A DNA stretch of 64,000 bases from Erythrobacteraceae bacterium CCH12-C2 (GTDB lineage: Bacteria; Pseudomonadota; Alphaproteobacteria; Sphingomonadales; Sphingomonadaceae), in contig LSKF01000050.1 in assembly GCA_001556995.1 (NCBI GenBank), positions 91,719-155,718 of the forward strand, given 5' to 3'. The notes below the pieces were generated by a model, which worked only from the letters and a program-made list of their open reading frames with translations, did not search any database and was not told the origin of the DNA. A program made the translations under genes and the position numbers. Positions 27,550 to 35,408 of this stretch are shown here, in pieces (within the stretch, counting starts at the first letter, position 1; every line of letters begins with the position of its first letter).

Positions 27550-27641
27550 CCACCATCCCGTCGCGCCTGCCGATCCCGGATCGCCCAGCGGCGGCGATGA
27601 CTAAGGAAAAACACCATGACAAAAAAATTTTCGTGCCAGCG

Positions 27642-27666
27642 GGAACCGGAGAATTGGTGGCGCATT
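27642..27666 (+). promoter_or_regulatory. EcfG-type promoter of a small RNA gene
   Basis: GGAAC (27642-27646), 16 bases, then CATT (27663-27666): one -10 mismatch to the consensus CGTT. The expected start, about seven bases on, is where a hairpin and terminator structure begins, and no long gene follows on this strand. Confidence 0.6.
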
Positions 27667-27672
27667 ATCCCC

Positions 27673-27759
27673 CTGTCACCGCCGAGACCCCCCTCCCGTC
27701 CAAGCGGTGGTGACACGATCCCGAAAGGCCTCCGCTCTTCCCGAGTGGAGGCCTTTTTT
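27673..27759 (+). ncRNA. Candidate stress-induced small RNA with C-rich loop (GsrN-like)
   Basis: About 87 nt between phyR and the next gene. The 5' hairpin pairs TGTCACC (27674-27680) with GGTGACA and exposes a C-rich loop of about 20 nt, containing ACCCCCCTCCCGTCC, that could pair with Shine-Dalgarno sequences. The 3' end is a strong intrinsic terminator. An EcfG-type promoter is placed exactly to start transcription at the first hairpin. Caulobacter GsrN is a sigma-T-dependent small RNA with an exposed C-rich loop, so the design is the same; I cannot show homology. An open frame spanning this region starts upstream of the promoter and is unlikely to be real. Confidence 0.7.
27725..27759 (+). 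terminator. Intrinsic terminator of the candidate small RNA
   Basis: AAGGCCTCCGCTC, loop TTCCC, GAGTGGAGGCCTT: 13 bp with one G-T pair, followed by a run of T. It is one of the strongest intrinsic terminators in the window and matches no annotated + strand gene upstream, which argues for a small RNA. Confidence 0.92.
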
Positions 27760-27805
27760 GTTGGGTTACACGAGCCCGCATTGCAGGCCGCCGAAGGCGT
27801 TTCGA

Positions 27806-28969
27806 TCAACCGAGAAGCCGTTCATAGATCGCATATTCGCGGTTGATCTTGCTCTGGATTGTGTCCGCAATCGCGACCATGCCCTGATTGTCTTCGAGAA
27901 TCCAGCCGATCTCGCCGCGGGTTGATTCAAACTTGCTGTTGGCCTCGAGCCGGATCGCCTCGATCATCATGAAGGCCAGTTGGCTCGCCAGCCGTGAATT
28001 GTGGAGTTCCTTGAGCACCCCCATCAACGGCACCCGCATCCCCGCACCCTTGGGATGCTTCAACCAGCGCAGCATGTACAGCCAGCCAAACGGGAACAGC
28101 TTGCCTTTGATCTTGGTCAGCGCATCATTCACATCCGGGAAGGTCAGCATGAAGGCCACCGGACGGCCATCAACCTCGGCGATCATGTTGAGTTCTTCGT
28201 GAATGATCGGGCGCAGCTTCTTGCCCGCATAGGCAACTTCGGCCGGGGTGAAGGGCACAAAGCCCCAATTGTCCGACCAGGCATCGTTGAGGATCGCCAG
28301 AATGATCGCGACCTCCGCGTCCCAATCGGCCTTGCGCACCCGGCGCACATTGATCCGTCCGTTCTTGTGCCCCGATTGCACGATCCGCTGCACCAGCGGC
28401 GGGAAGGGGCGGCTGATGTCGAGGTCATAGGTGAAGAGCGTCTTGGCGCGGGTGTATCCCGCCGCCTCAATCCACCCGGCATAGTGGGCGGGGTGGTGGC
28501 CCATCATTACCATCGGCGCGTGATCCTGCCCGCGCACCAGCAGGCCGGGCTCCTCCCAGATCGAAAGCGAAATCGGCCCGAGCACCCGGGTCATACCTTG
28601 GCCGACGAGCCACGCCTCGGCGGCGGTCAGCAGCGCGCGGGCGACCGCTTCATCCTCGGCATCGAAATAACCGAAGAAGCCGGTGCCGGGTCCAAAGCCC
28701 TGATCAGCCGGCATGGCCAGCGCGAGTTCATCAATATGGGCTGAAATCCGCCCGACTGGCCTGCCCGCGGCTTTGGCGATGAACAGCTGGGCACGGGCGT
28801 GACCGAAGAAGGGGTTTTTCCCGGGGTCGACCAGTTCGAGCTGTTCGCTGCGGATCTGCGGCACGAAATGGGGCAGGCGGTCGGAAAAGGCGCGGCCCAG
28901 ATCGACGAATGCCGCGCGGCCGCGCTTGTCGGTGACCGGTTCAATGCTTAACTCCGCTGCGTCCGCCAC
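27806..28969 (-). CDS. GNAT-like acyltransferase of unknown substrate (YghO-like)
   Basis: About 387 residues, similar in architecture to the YghO-like proteins conserved in Alphaproteobacteria. It has an N-terminal half with FIAKAAGRPVGRISAHIDE, GFFGYFDAEDEAVARALL and RVLGPISLSIWEEPGLLV, and a C-terminal half containing a second GNAT-like lobe (IAEVDGRPVAFMLTFPDVN). The catalytic target is unknown. I place the start at GTG 28969 (MADAAELSIEPV) because GAGGA lies seven bases upstream; a longer TTG reading from 29032 has no such site. It is divergent from the desaturase gene. Confidence 0.78.
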   Translation of the reverse strand: MADAAELSIEPVTDKRGRAAFVDLGRAFSDRLPHFVPQIRSEQLELVDPGKNPFFGHARAQLFIAKAAGRPVGRISAHIDELALAMPADQGFGPGTGFFGYFDAEDEAVARALLTAAEAWLVGQGMTRVLGPISLSIWEEPGLLVRGQDHAPMVMMGHHPAHYAGWIEAAGYTRAKTLFTYDLDISRPFPPLVQRIVQSGHKNGRINVRRVRKADWDAEVAIILAILNDAWSDNWGFVPFTPAEVAYAGKKLRPIIHEELNMIAEVDGRPVAFMLTFPDVNDALTKIKGKLFPFGWLYMLRWLKHPKGAGMRVPLMGVLKELHNSRLASQLAFMMIEAIRLEANSKFESTRGEIGWILEDNQGMVAIADTIQSKINREYAIYERLLG

Positions 28970-29115
28970 GCCTGCATCCTCGTAATTGCTATGGATCAAG
29001 GTGTCTGTGTCGTGCCCGCGCCATTGACGCAAGCCTATCGATCACACTCACCGACAAGACGCGTTTGGCTCAGACCCGGATTTCGAGTAGGGCGGCGCGC
29101 AAGAGTTTGCCAATT

Positions 29116-30201
29116 ATGACCATGCACCAGACCATCACGCCTCAGCCTGCCGCCTCCAAGGCGACCCGCGTCCAGTTCATGGTCGAGGACGACAAGGCGA
29201 TGCTGCGCGCCGCGCGCGATCTGACCAAGGGGCTCGGCGAAGCGAAGCCTGCGATCTATTGGACCGACATGCTGCTTTCGGCCGGCATCGGCTATGCCGG
29301 GATTGCGACCGCGATCCTGTCGGGCAATCTCGCGGTGCAGCTGGTTGCAGGGGTAGTCGCGGCGCTGGCGCTGTACCGCGCGGAAATGTTCATCCATGAA
29401 CTGACCCATATCCACCGTGACGCGCTGCCAGGGTTCCGCACGGGGTGGAACCTGCTCGTCGGCATCCCGCTGCTGACGCCAAGCTTCATGTATGAGGGCG
29501 TGCACGTGATCCATCACAAGCGCACGCAATATGGCACGGTGGAAGACCCCGAATACCTGCCGCTGGCGCTGATGAAGCCGTGGAGCCTGCCGCTGTTTGT
29601 GCTGATTGCGATGCTGCTGCCGGTGGCGTTGATTGTGCGCTTTGGCGTGCTCTATCCGCTCGGGCTGGTGGTGCCGCCGCTGCGCACCTTTGTGTGGGAG
29701 CGGTTTTCCTCGCTCTCGATCAATCCCGAGTTCCGCCGCAAGGCCCCCGAAGGCGAGTTTGCGGGCCGGGTGCGTTGGCAGGAGGCGGGCGCGAGCCTGT
29801 GGGCCATGGCGCTGATTGCGAGCATCTTCGTGTTCGGCTGGCAGCCGCTGGCGACGGCGCTGGCGATCATGTCGCTTGCCGCGGTGCTCAATCAGCTGCG
29901 CACGCTGGTGGCGCACCTGTGGGAGAACGAGGGCGAGCCGATGACGGTGACCGCGCAGTTCCTCGACAGCGTGAACGTGCCCCCACCGGGGATCGCGGCG
30001 GAGATATGGGCGCCGGTGGGCCTGCGCTATCATGCGCTCCATCACCTGATGCCCTCGATGCCCTATCACGACCTGCCCGAAGCGCACCGCCGTCTGGCGC
30101 GGGAGCTGGGCACGGGTTCGACCTACGAAGGCGCAAACCATCCGGGGCTGCTGACGCTGGTGGGCCGGATCGCGAAGAGCACGATGGGGCGGCGGGCATA
30201 A
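29116..30201 (+). CDS. Membrane fatty acid desaturase
   Basis: About 361 residues with at least four membrane helices and the three histidine boxes of membrane di-iron desaturases: HELTHIH (first), HVIHHKRTQYG (second), and HALHHLMPSMPYH (third). It should insert a double bond into a membrane lipid acyl chain, probably to adjust fluidity, though related hydroxylases share the fold. The ATG at 29116 (MTMHQTI) is used; 29122 is an alternative. The gene is monocistronic and followed by a family A repeat. Confidence 0.88.
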   Translation: MTMHQTITPQPAASKATRVQFMVEDDKAMLRAARDLTKGLGEAKPAIYWTDMLLSAGIGYAGIATAILSGNLAVQLVAGVVAALALYRAEMFIHELTHIHRDALPGFRTGWNLLVGIPLLTPSFMYEGVHVIHHKRTQYGTVEDPEYLPLALMKPWSLPLFVLIAMLLPVALIVRFGVLYPLGLVVPPLRTFVWERFSSLSINPEFRRKAPEGEFAGRVRWQEAGASLWAMALIASIFVFGWQPLATALAIMSLAAVLNQLRTLVAHLWENEGEPMTVTAQFLDSVNVPPPGIAAEIWAPVGLRYHALHHLMPSMPYHDLPEAHRRLARELGTGSTYEGANHPGLLTLVGRIAKSTMGRRA

Positions 30202-30210
30202 GCCTCATTC

Positions 30211-30308
30211 CCGTTCGCCCTGAGCTTGTCGAAGGGCTGCTTTTCTTTCTGATCATGGCACATATTCAAAAGTGAAGTGCAGCCCTTCGACAAGCTCAGG
30301 GCGAACGG
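30211..30308. repeat. Intergenic inverted repeat, family A copy 4
   Basis: The left arm CCGTTCGCCCTGAGCTTGTC continues as GAAGGGCTGC. The right arm GCAGCCCTTCGACAAGCTCA continues as GGGCGAACGG. The arms are perfectly complementary over 29 bases, the best copy in the window. It lies between the convergent desaturase and GNAT genes. Confidence 0.9.
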
Positions 30309-30314
30309 CATTTC

Positions 30315-30836
30315 CTAGTCCAGAAAACAGATCATCGCGCAGCGCCGGTCGGCGGGGAGGCCGTCGTCGACTTCGTTCGCCAATTCCCCTGCCAGCCGCA
30401 GATGCGCATCGAGCGCGGTGACTTCCTCGAACCCCAGCCGGGCGTAAAACGGGCCGTTCCATGGCAGATCGCGGAAGGTGGTGAGGGTCAGCGCCTTGAA
30501 CCCGGTGTTGCGCGCATCAATCTGCGCCGCGCGCACCAGCCCTGCCCCGATCCCGCGCCGCCCGAAGCGAGGGTGGACGTTCATCTCCCAGATGTGCAGC
30601 TCTCGTTGAAAGGGTTCTGCGACCAGAAACCCCGCCATCGCCTCCCCGACATGGGCGACCAGACAGTGGCCCTTGCGGATAAGGCGCTGGAGATCGGCCA
30701 CCTCCCACGTGTCGTCGGGATCGAAGCGCTCCAGCCCCGGATCATGCGTGAACATGTCTGCCGCCGCGCGCTCGATCGCAGGCATCGCCTCGGCATCAGC
30801 GGGCCGCGCGAGGCGGAGCGACCACTGGCCCTTCAT
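30315..30836 (-). CDS. GNAT family N-acetyltransferase
   Basis: About 173 residues with a GNAT fold: LRLARPADAEAMPAIERAAA at the N-terminus, EMNVHPRFGRRGIGAGLVRA as the acetyl-CoA motif, and NGPFYARLGFEEV near the end. The substrate is unknown. The start ATG at 30836 overlaps the lptG stop by four bases, so it is the third gene of an lptF-lptG-GNAT operon. A link with envelope biogenesis is possible only by position. Confidence 0.85.
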   Translation of the reverse strand: MKGQWSLRLARPADAEAMPAIERAAADMFTHDPGLERFDPDDTWEVADLQRLIRKGHCLVAHVGEAMAGFLVAEPFQRELHIWEMNVHPRFGRRGIGAGLVRAAQIDARNTGFKALTLTTFRDLPWNGPFYARLGFEEVTALDAHLRLAGELANEVDDGLPADRRCAMICFLD

Positions 30837-31945
30837 TCCTCGGTCCGGATCAGAACCGTCTCGCCCAGCAGCAGGAACAGGACGAACGGCGCCCACGCGG
30901 CGAGGAGCGGGGGGTAGCCGCCGAAACTCCCCATCGCCAGCGCGGCGTTATCGACCACGAAATAGGCAAACCCCAGCGCCATCCCGATCACCGCACGCAC
31001 GAACAACTGCCCCGAGCGCGCAAGGCCAAAGGCCGCGATCGAGCCCAGGAGCGGCATCAGCAGCGCCGAGAGCGGGCCTGACAGGCGGTGCCACCACTTG
31101 GCGCGCATTTCATCCGCATTGCGCCCCGCCGCTTCATAGGCGTCGATACTGGCCGACAATTCCCAGAAACTCTGCCCATCGGCATCAACCGATTGCAGCA
31201 TGATCCGCGCAGGGGTGAGGCCTTCGCCCACCACCAGTTCTGGCAGGGTCTCGGTCGTCGCTCCGGCGATATCGAACCGGACCGGGCTTTCCAGCCGCCA
31301 ACCGGGCGCAGCATAGGTCGCCTGCGGGGCCCTGATTTGCTGGCGGATGATCCCTCCGGCGCCGCGTTCGTACCAGGTCACGCCGCGCAGCACGATGTCC
31401 TCGCCCGATCCGCTCAAGGTTGCGGCGGACAGAATGTTGGCCCCATCGGTCAGGTAGATATTGGAGCGCACGTCCCCGCCCAAGCTGTCGCTCTGATCTG
31501 GAACCGGGCCATACTCAGCCGCCTCCCACACCTTGAGCGCGGCATTGGCGCGGGTCACCAACCGTTCGTTGAAACCAAAGCTGACGAGCGACACCAGCGC
31601 CGCCGTCAGCAGCAGCGGCGAGAGCACCTGATGCGCGCTGAGGCCCGCCGCCTTCATCGCCACCACTTCGCTGTTCTGGTTCAGCGTCACCAGCGTGATC
31701 AGCGTCGCCAGCAGCACCGAATAGGGCAGGAAACGGCTCACGAGCTGCGGCAGGCGTAGGCCGGCATAGCGCAGGATTTCGGCCTGCCCATTGCCCTCGG
31801 CCGCGAGAATCTTGCCCGTCGCCGACAGCAGATCGAGCGCCAGCAGCACCAGCACCAGCATCACCAGCACCGCCAGAATGCGGGCGACGAACATCTTCGC
31901 CAGATACAGCGTCAGCGTGCGCGACGGGAAGAAATCGAGCTGCAT
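30833..31945 (-). CDS. lptG: LPS export ABC transporter permease LptG
   Basis: A 370-residue permease of the LptF/LptG family with N-terminal helices (LAKMFVARILAVLVMLVLVL), a periplasmic beta-jellyroll in the middle, and three C-terminal helices (LSALLMPLLGSIAAFGLAR onward). With LptF, LptB and LptC it extracts lipopolysaccharide from the inner membrane for transport to the outer leaflet. It follows lptF by six bases; lptB, lptC and lptA are not in this window. Confidence 0.92.
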   Translation of the reverse strand: MQLDFFPSRTLTLYLAKMFVARILAVLVMLVLVLLALDLLSATGKILAAEGNGQAEILRYAGLRLPQLVSRFLPYSVLLATLITLVTLNQNSEVVAMKAAGLSAHQVLSPLLLTAALVSLVSFGFNERLVTRANAALKVWEAAEYGPVPDQSDSLGGDVRSNIYLTDGANILSAATLSGSGEDIVLRGVTWYERGAGGIIRQQIRAPQATYAAPGWRLESPVRFDIAGATTETLPELVVGEGLTPARIMLQSVDADGQSFWELSASIDAYEAAGRNADEMRAKWWHRLSGPLSALLMPLLGSIAAFGLARSGQLFVRAVIGMALGFAYFVVDNAALAMGSFGGYPPLLAAWAPFVLFLLLGETVLIRTEE

Positions 31946-31951
31946 TGCGGC

Positions 31952-33208
31952 CTATTCCGCCGGGGTCGCTTCAGGCAGCGCGGCATAGGCGTGCGGGCGA
32001 TCGCGGCGTCCGGCAAAGAGCTTGCCGACCCGCTTTGACAGCTTGGCAAAGGCGGCCTCCAGCGCCCCGATGGCCTGACCGCCGGGCACGAAGGCGACGC
32101 GGTAATACATCCACAGGATCAGCCCGGCGAACAGCACGAATGGCACCCACAAGGCCAGCACCGGATCAAGCCGGCCGAGCGCCGCCACATCCTCGCCGTA
32201 CTGGTTCACCTTGTGATAGGCGACCACCATCACGATCGACACGAACACGCCGAGCGCACTGGTCGACCGCTTGGGCGGGATCGCCAGCGCCACCGCCAGC
32301 AGCGGCATCAGAAACATCATGACGATCTCGACCAGCCGGAAGTTGAAGCTGGCGACACTGGCCGCGCGTTCATCACGCGGGCTTTCCTTGCTCCAGCCGA
32401 TCTTGAGCAGTTCGGGGAGGATATATTCGCGCGTCTCGTTGCCGCGGGAGCGGAATTTTTCCATCGCGGGAAGGTCGATCGGCAGATCATGGCGGCTGAA
32501 GCTGAGCACGCGCGGGGTCTGTCCGCCGCCCTTCTTCATTCCTGTGTCCTGAATGATCGTGCCTTCGGTAAGGTGCAAGATGATCGTGTCCGGGTTGTCG
32601 CGCGTGGCCATGAAGACGCCTTCGCGCGCGCTGATTGAAAGCACCTGCCCCTTGTCGTTGGCGACGCGGGCGAAGATGCCGATCAGGCGGCGGCCGTCAT
32701 CCTCGCTTGCCTCGATGCGCAGCGCCATGCGGTCCGCCAGCGTGGTGAACTCCCCGACCTTGATCGAGGCCCCCAGCGCGCCCGAGCGCAGTTCATATTG
32801 CAGCTGTTCGTAGTAATAGCGGCTGACCGGCTGGATATAGAACACCAGCGCGACATTGATTGCCACCAGCACCAGCGTGATCGCATAGGGCACCCGCAGC
32901 AGGCGGTTATACGACAGGCCCACCGCGCGCATGGTATCGAGTTCGGACGAGGTCGCGAGCTTGCGGAATGCCAAGAGCACGCCGAGCAACAGGCCGAGCG
33001 GGATCGCCAGGCTCGCATATTCGGGGATCAGCGCGCCCAGCATCTTGAACACCACCGCTACGGGTCCGCCTTCCACCGCGACGAAATCGAACAGGCGCAG
33101 CATCTTGTCGAGCATCAGCAGCGAGGCGGCGAGCGCGAACACGCCCAGCATCGGCACCACGACCATGCGCAGGATATAGCGATCAATGCTGGGGATCAGT
33201 TGCGGCAC
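31952..33208 (-). CDS. lptF: LPS export ABC transporter permease LptF
   Basis: A 418-residue partner of LptG. It has an N-terminal helix (YILRMVVVPMLGVFALAAS), coupling segment ATSSELDTMRAVGLSYNRLL, the periplasmic jellyroll with SFSRHDLPIDLPAME, and C-terminal helices (VEIVMMFLMPLLAVALAIPP). The C-terminal tail is Ala/Arg-rich and cytosolic. It is the first gene of the operon and has no obvious promoter that I can assign. The identification rests on overall length, membrane pattern and tandem arrangement with lptG. Confidence 0.92.
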   Translation of the reverse strand: MPQLIPSIDRYILRMVVVPMLGVFALAASLLMLDKMLRLFDFVAVEGGPVAVVFKMLGALIPEYASLAIPLGLLLGVLLAFRKLATSSELDTMRAVGLSYNRLLRVPYAITLVLVAINVALVFYIQPVSRYYYEQLQYELRSGALGASIKVGEFTTLADRMALRIEASEDDGRRLIGIFARVANDKGQVLSISAREGVFMATRDNPDTIILHLTEGTIIQDTGMKKGGGQTPRVLSFSRHDLPIDLPAMEKFRSRGNETREYILPELLKIGWSKESPRDERAASVASFNFRLVEIVMMFLMPLLAVALAIPPKRSTSALGVFVSIVMVVAYHKVNQYGEDVAALGRLDPVLALWVPFVLFAGLILWMYYRVAFVPGGQAIGALEAAFAKLSKRVGKLFAGRRDRPHAYAALPEATPAE

Positions 33209-33297
33209 GTGGCGTCTTTTTTCCGTCGGCGTTGCGCTTCGCCCTAGCGTGCAATGGCGCGCGCGTCATGTCCCCAATTTTGGTGAAAGGAGCTGGG

Positions 33298-33807
33298 CTA
33301 CCAGAACTGGCTGCCGGGGATGCCCTTGAACGGCCCGGCCTCGCGCGACGTGATCCAGCCGCCATAGAACCCGCCCGGCTGCGGGCTAACCTGTTCGCCG
33401 TCCACCAGCACCTGATCGAAAGGCGCGGCGTAAAAGGCGATGGATCCGCGGATGCCGGCGAAAGTGGGGGTGAGGTTGGCATAGGACCAGCCGGCCCCGA
33501 CCATTCGTTCGTTTCCGATCACGACGTCCCAATAACGCGCCTGCCCCTTCCATTCGCAGATCGAGCGTCCGGCATTGGGCGCAAGGTGCGCCATCGCGAT
33601 GTCGGATTGTGGGATGTAATAGGTTGGCGGGTGCGAGGTTTCGAGCGTGCGCCAGGCGCTGCGTGTGTCCACGAGCTTGACCCCGCGATGGATGATCTGA
33701 ATGCGCCGCGCGGTCGGCTCAGCGATCGGAGGGCGGGGATAATCCCACACGCTCTCCTGACCTGCCGCAACGGGATCGGGTTCGGGGTGATGGAACAAGC
33801 GGCTCAC
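33298..33807 (-). CDS. DUF427 domain protein
   Basis: A 169-residue protein built of a DUF427 domain, recognised by TSHPPTYYIPQSDIAM, CEWKGQARYWDV, and the end FYGGWITSREAGPFKG. DUF427 folds as a small beta-barrel; the function is unknown. It is transcribed alone or with clpS upstream (38 bp gap), so a shared transcript is possible. No membrane segments or signal peptide are seen. Confidence 0.87.
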   Translation of the reverse strand: MSRLFHHPEPDPVAAGQESVWDYPRPPIAEPTARRIQIIHRGVKLVDTRSAWRTLETSHPPTYYIPQSDIAMAHLAPNAGRSICEWKGQARYWDVVIGNERMVGAGWSYANLTPTFAGIRGSIAFYAAPFDQVLVDGEQVSPQPGGFYGGWITSREAGPFKGIPGSQFW

Positions 33808-33845
33808 GCGGTCCGGCTCACGCTTTCCAGCTCATGGAGGCCAGG

Positions 33846-34244
33846 TCACGCTTTTTCGAGCGTGCATTGCAGCGGGTGCTGGTTCGCCTTGGCGAAATCC
33901 ATCACCTGATTGACCTTGGTCTCGGCGACCTCATAGGTGAAGATCCCGCACACGCCGACCCCGCGCTGGTGCACATGCAGCATGACACGGGTGGCCTGTT
34001 CGAGGTCCATGCCGAAAAAGCGCTTGAGGACCAGCACCACGAATTCCATCGGGGTGTAATCATCGTTGAGCATCAGCACCTTGTACTGGCTCGGCTTCTT
34101 GGGCTTGGTGCGGGTCTTGGTGGCGATGCCGATCTGGCTGTCGCCGCCGCCGTCCTTGTCCTCGTCGGCTGCACGAACACGATCCGCGAGCGAGAGGCGC
34201 GGCTCGGCCAGAGCGGGCAGGGCAGGGATGGGCTGGATCGGCAT
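33846..34244 (-). CDS. clpS: ATP-dependent Clp protease adaptor ClpS
   Basis: About 132 residues. The ClpS core contains [20 protein letters not shown], the N-degron binding pocket residues around the DD and in [20 protein letters not shown], and a C-terminal helix. ClpS brings N-end rule substrates to ClpAP. The N-terminal 50 residues form a longer disordered arm than in E. coli, as usual in alphaproteobacteria. The ATG at 34244 has GAGGG a few bases upstream; an upstream reading to 34346 is not supported. Confidence 0.94.
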   Translation of the reverse strand: MPIQPIPALPALAEPRLSLADRVRAADEDKDGGGDSQIGIATKTRTKPKKPSQYKVLMLNDDYTPMEFVVLVLKRFFGMDLEQATRVMLHVHQRGVGVCGIFTYEVAETKVNQVMDFAKANQHPLQCTLEKA

Positions 34245-34323
34245 GTGACCCTCATTATGGGATTCGCGCGGATAATCGCAAGCGGTTGCTAAGATTTGTT
34301 TGTGCCGCGCCCCGGCCTTCGAT

Positions 34324-34364
34324 CGCCAAAGAAAAGGGCCGAGCAAGCAGCGCTTGCTCGGCCC
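34324..34364 (-). terminator. Intrinsic terminator downstream of the phasin gene
   Basis: GGGCCGAGCAAGC, a three-base loop and GCTTGCTCGGCCC give a perfect 13-bp stem (34336-34364). On the minus strand it is followed by TTTTCTTT. It lies about 75 bases beyond the phasin stop and ends the phaC-phasin transcript. Confidence 0.85.
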
Positions 34365-34437
34365 GGCGCTTTTCAGCGCGCTTTCGTGAACCGGGATTGG
34401 GAGAGAGAGGAGAGGCCCGGTTCAGAAACGTGTCGGC

Positions 34438-35259
34438 TTAGGCAGCCTTCGAAACCTTCTCGACAGCAACGCTGACGCGGTTCGAGATCGGAGCGAAAGC
34501 TTCGTTGGTGAGCTTCACCCAGGCTTCGGTGCGCTTCGAGCCGTAGGAAACCAGCGCGTCGAAGTTGCGACGGGCGATTTCGGCCTGGAGCTGCATCAGC
34601 TCGGTCGGCGACTTCACGGCAGCGATCTTCTTGGCGTCTTCGGTGACGGTTTCGATCACGGTCTTGCCGGTTTCGATGTTGTCCTTGAGCAGTTCCTGCG
34701 CGCCGGTGACGAAGATCTTGCCGCTTTCGACGACAGCTTCGACATTCGCCTTGGTGAACTCGGTCGCTTCCGAGGTGAATTCGCCGGTCTTGGCGAAGGC
34801 GGTCTTGGCGCGGGTCTGAACGTCGGCGAGGACGTCCTTGGCGGTCGAGGTGATGTCGATGTTCTTGGCAGTGGTCATGATGGTATCCTTGAGCTTGGTG
34901 ACGGGGTTGGTGGTGGCAGTGGCGGCAGACTTGGCAGTCGCCTTCTTGGCCAGCACCGGCACCTTCGCAGGGGTCTTGCTGGCAGGGGTCTTCTTCACCG
35001 GCTTGGCGGCGGCTTTCTTCACGGTCTTCTTGACCGGCACAGCCTTCTTGGCGGCGACGGGCGCCTTCTTCGGCGCGGCGACCTTCTTCACGGCCTTGGG
35101 GGCCGGAGCAGCCTTCACCGGAGCAGCCGCGGGCGCAGCTTCAGCCTTGGGAGCTTCGACGATCTTGGCGGCGGCTTCGGCATAGGCCTTTTCCGCGGCA
35201 GCATCGATCTTGGCGACCGGGGCCGGGGTGGTTGCAGGCTTGTTCTCAACTTCGGACAT
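34438..35259 (-). CDS. Phasin with histone-like Lys/Ala/Pro domain (PhaF-like)
   Basis: A 273-residue PHA granule-associated protein. Residues 45-115 are a Lys/Ala/Pro-rich segment with repeats such as KKAPVAAKKAVPVKK and KKAAAKPVKKTPASK, like the DNA-binding tail of Pseudomonas PhaF. Residues 130-270 are a phasin_2 domain of amphipathic helices (EFTKANVEAVVESGKIF, LQAEIARRNFDALVSYGSKR). It probably coats polyhydroxybutyrate granules and may tether them to the nucleoid for even segregation. It lies downstream of phaC on the same strand with its own promoter region holding two PhaR-like palindromes. Confidence 0.88.
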   Translation of the reverse strand: MSEVENKPATTPAPVAKIDAAAEKAYAEAAAKIVEAPKAEAAPAAAPVKAAPAPKAVKKVAAPKKAPVAAKKAVPVKKTVKKAAAKPVKKTPASKTPAKVPVLAKKATAKSAATATTNPVTKLKDTIMTTAKNIDITSTAKDVLADVQTRAKTAFAKTGEFTSEATEFTKANVEAVVESGKIFVTGAQELLKDNIETGKTVIETVTEDAKKIAAVKSPTELMQLQAEIARRNFDALVSYGSKRTEAWVKLTNEAFAPISNRVSVAVEKVSKAA

Positions 35260-35276
35260 GATGACCTCGCTTCATG

Positions 35277-35289
35277 TTGCACTGCACAA
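35277..35289. promoter_or_regulatory. PhaR-like operator 1
   Basis: TTGCACTGCACAA, a dyad around TGCA half-sites, 18-30 bases upstream of the phasin ATG. The sequence resembles TGCA/CTGC-type operators that I recall for PhaR, the PHB-responsive repressor of phasin genes in alphaproteobacteria. It is paired with operator 2, whose centre lies 46 bases away. Confidence 0.55.
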
Positions 35290-35321
35290 AATAGGCAATG
35301 CGGCAGCGGAGTCAAGTGTTT

Positions 35322-35336
35322 TTGTGCAGTGCACAA
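35322..35336. promoter_or_regulatory. PhaR-like operator 2
   Basis: TTGTGCAGTGCACAA, a perfect seven-base-arm palindrome with one central base, 63-77 bases upstream of the phasin ATG. It is the best copy of the element at 35277. A repressor bound here would block the phasin promoter until granules titrate it away. Confidence 0.6.
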
Positions 35337-35408
35337 TTATGTTGGAATATACAGGAAATCAGGGACTTGATGCTGCGGCTGGCATGTACTTGCTAAACGA
35401 AAGGCCGA

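Noticed and set aside
27616..27846. Open frame of 76 codons across the small RNA region
   Set aside because: It starts before the promoter, crosses the terminator hairpin, and has a residue composition unlike a protein.
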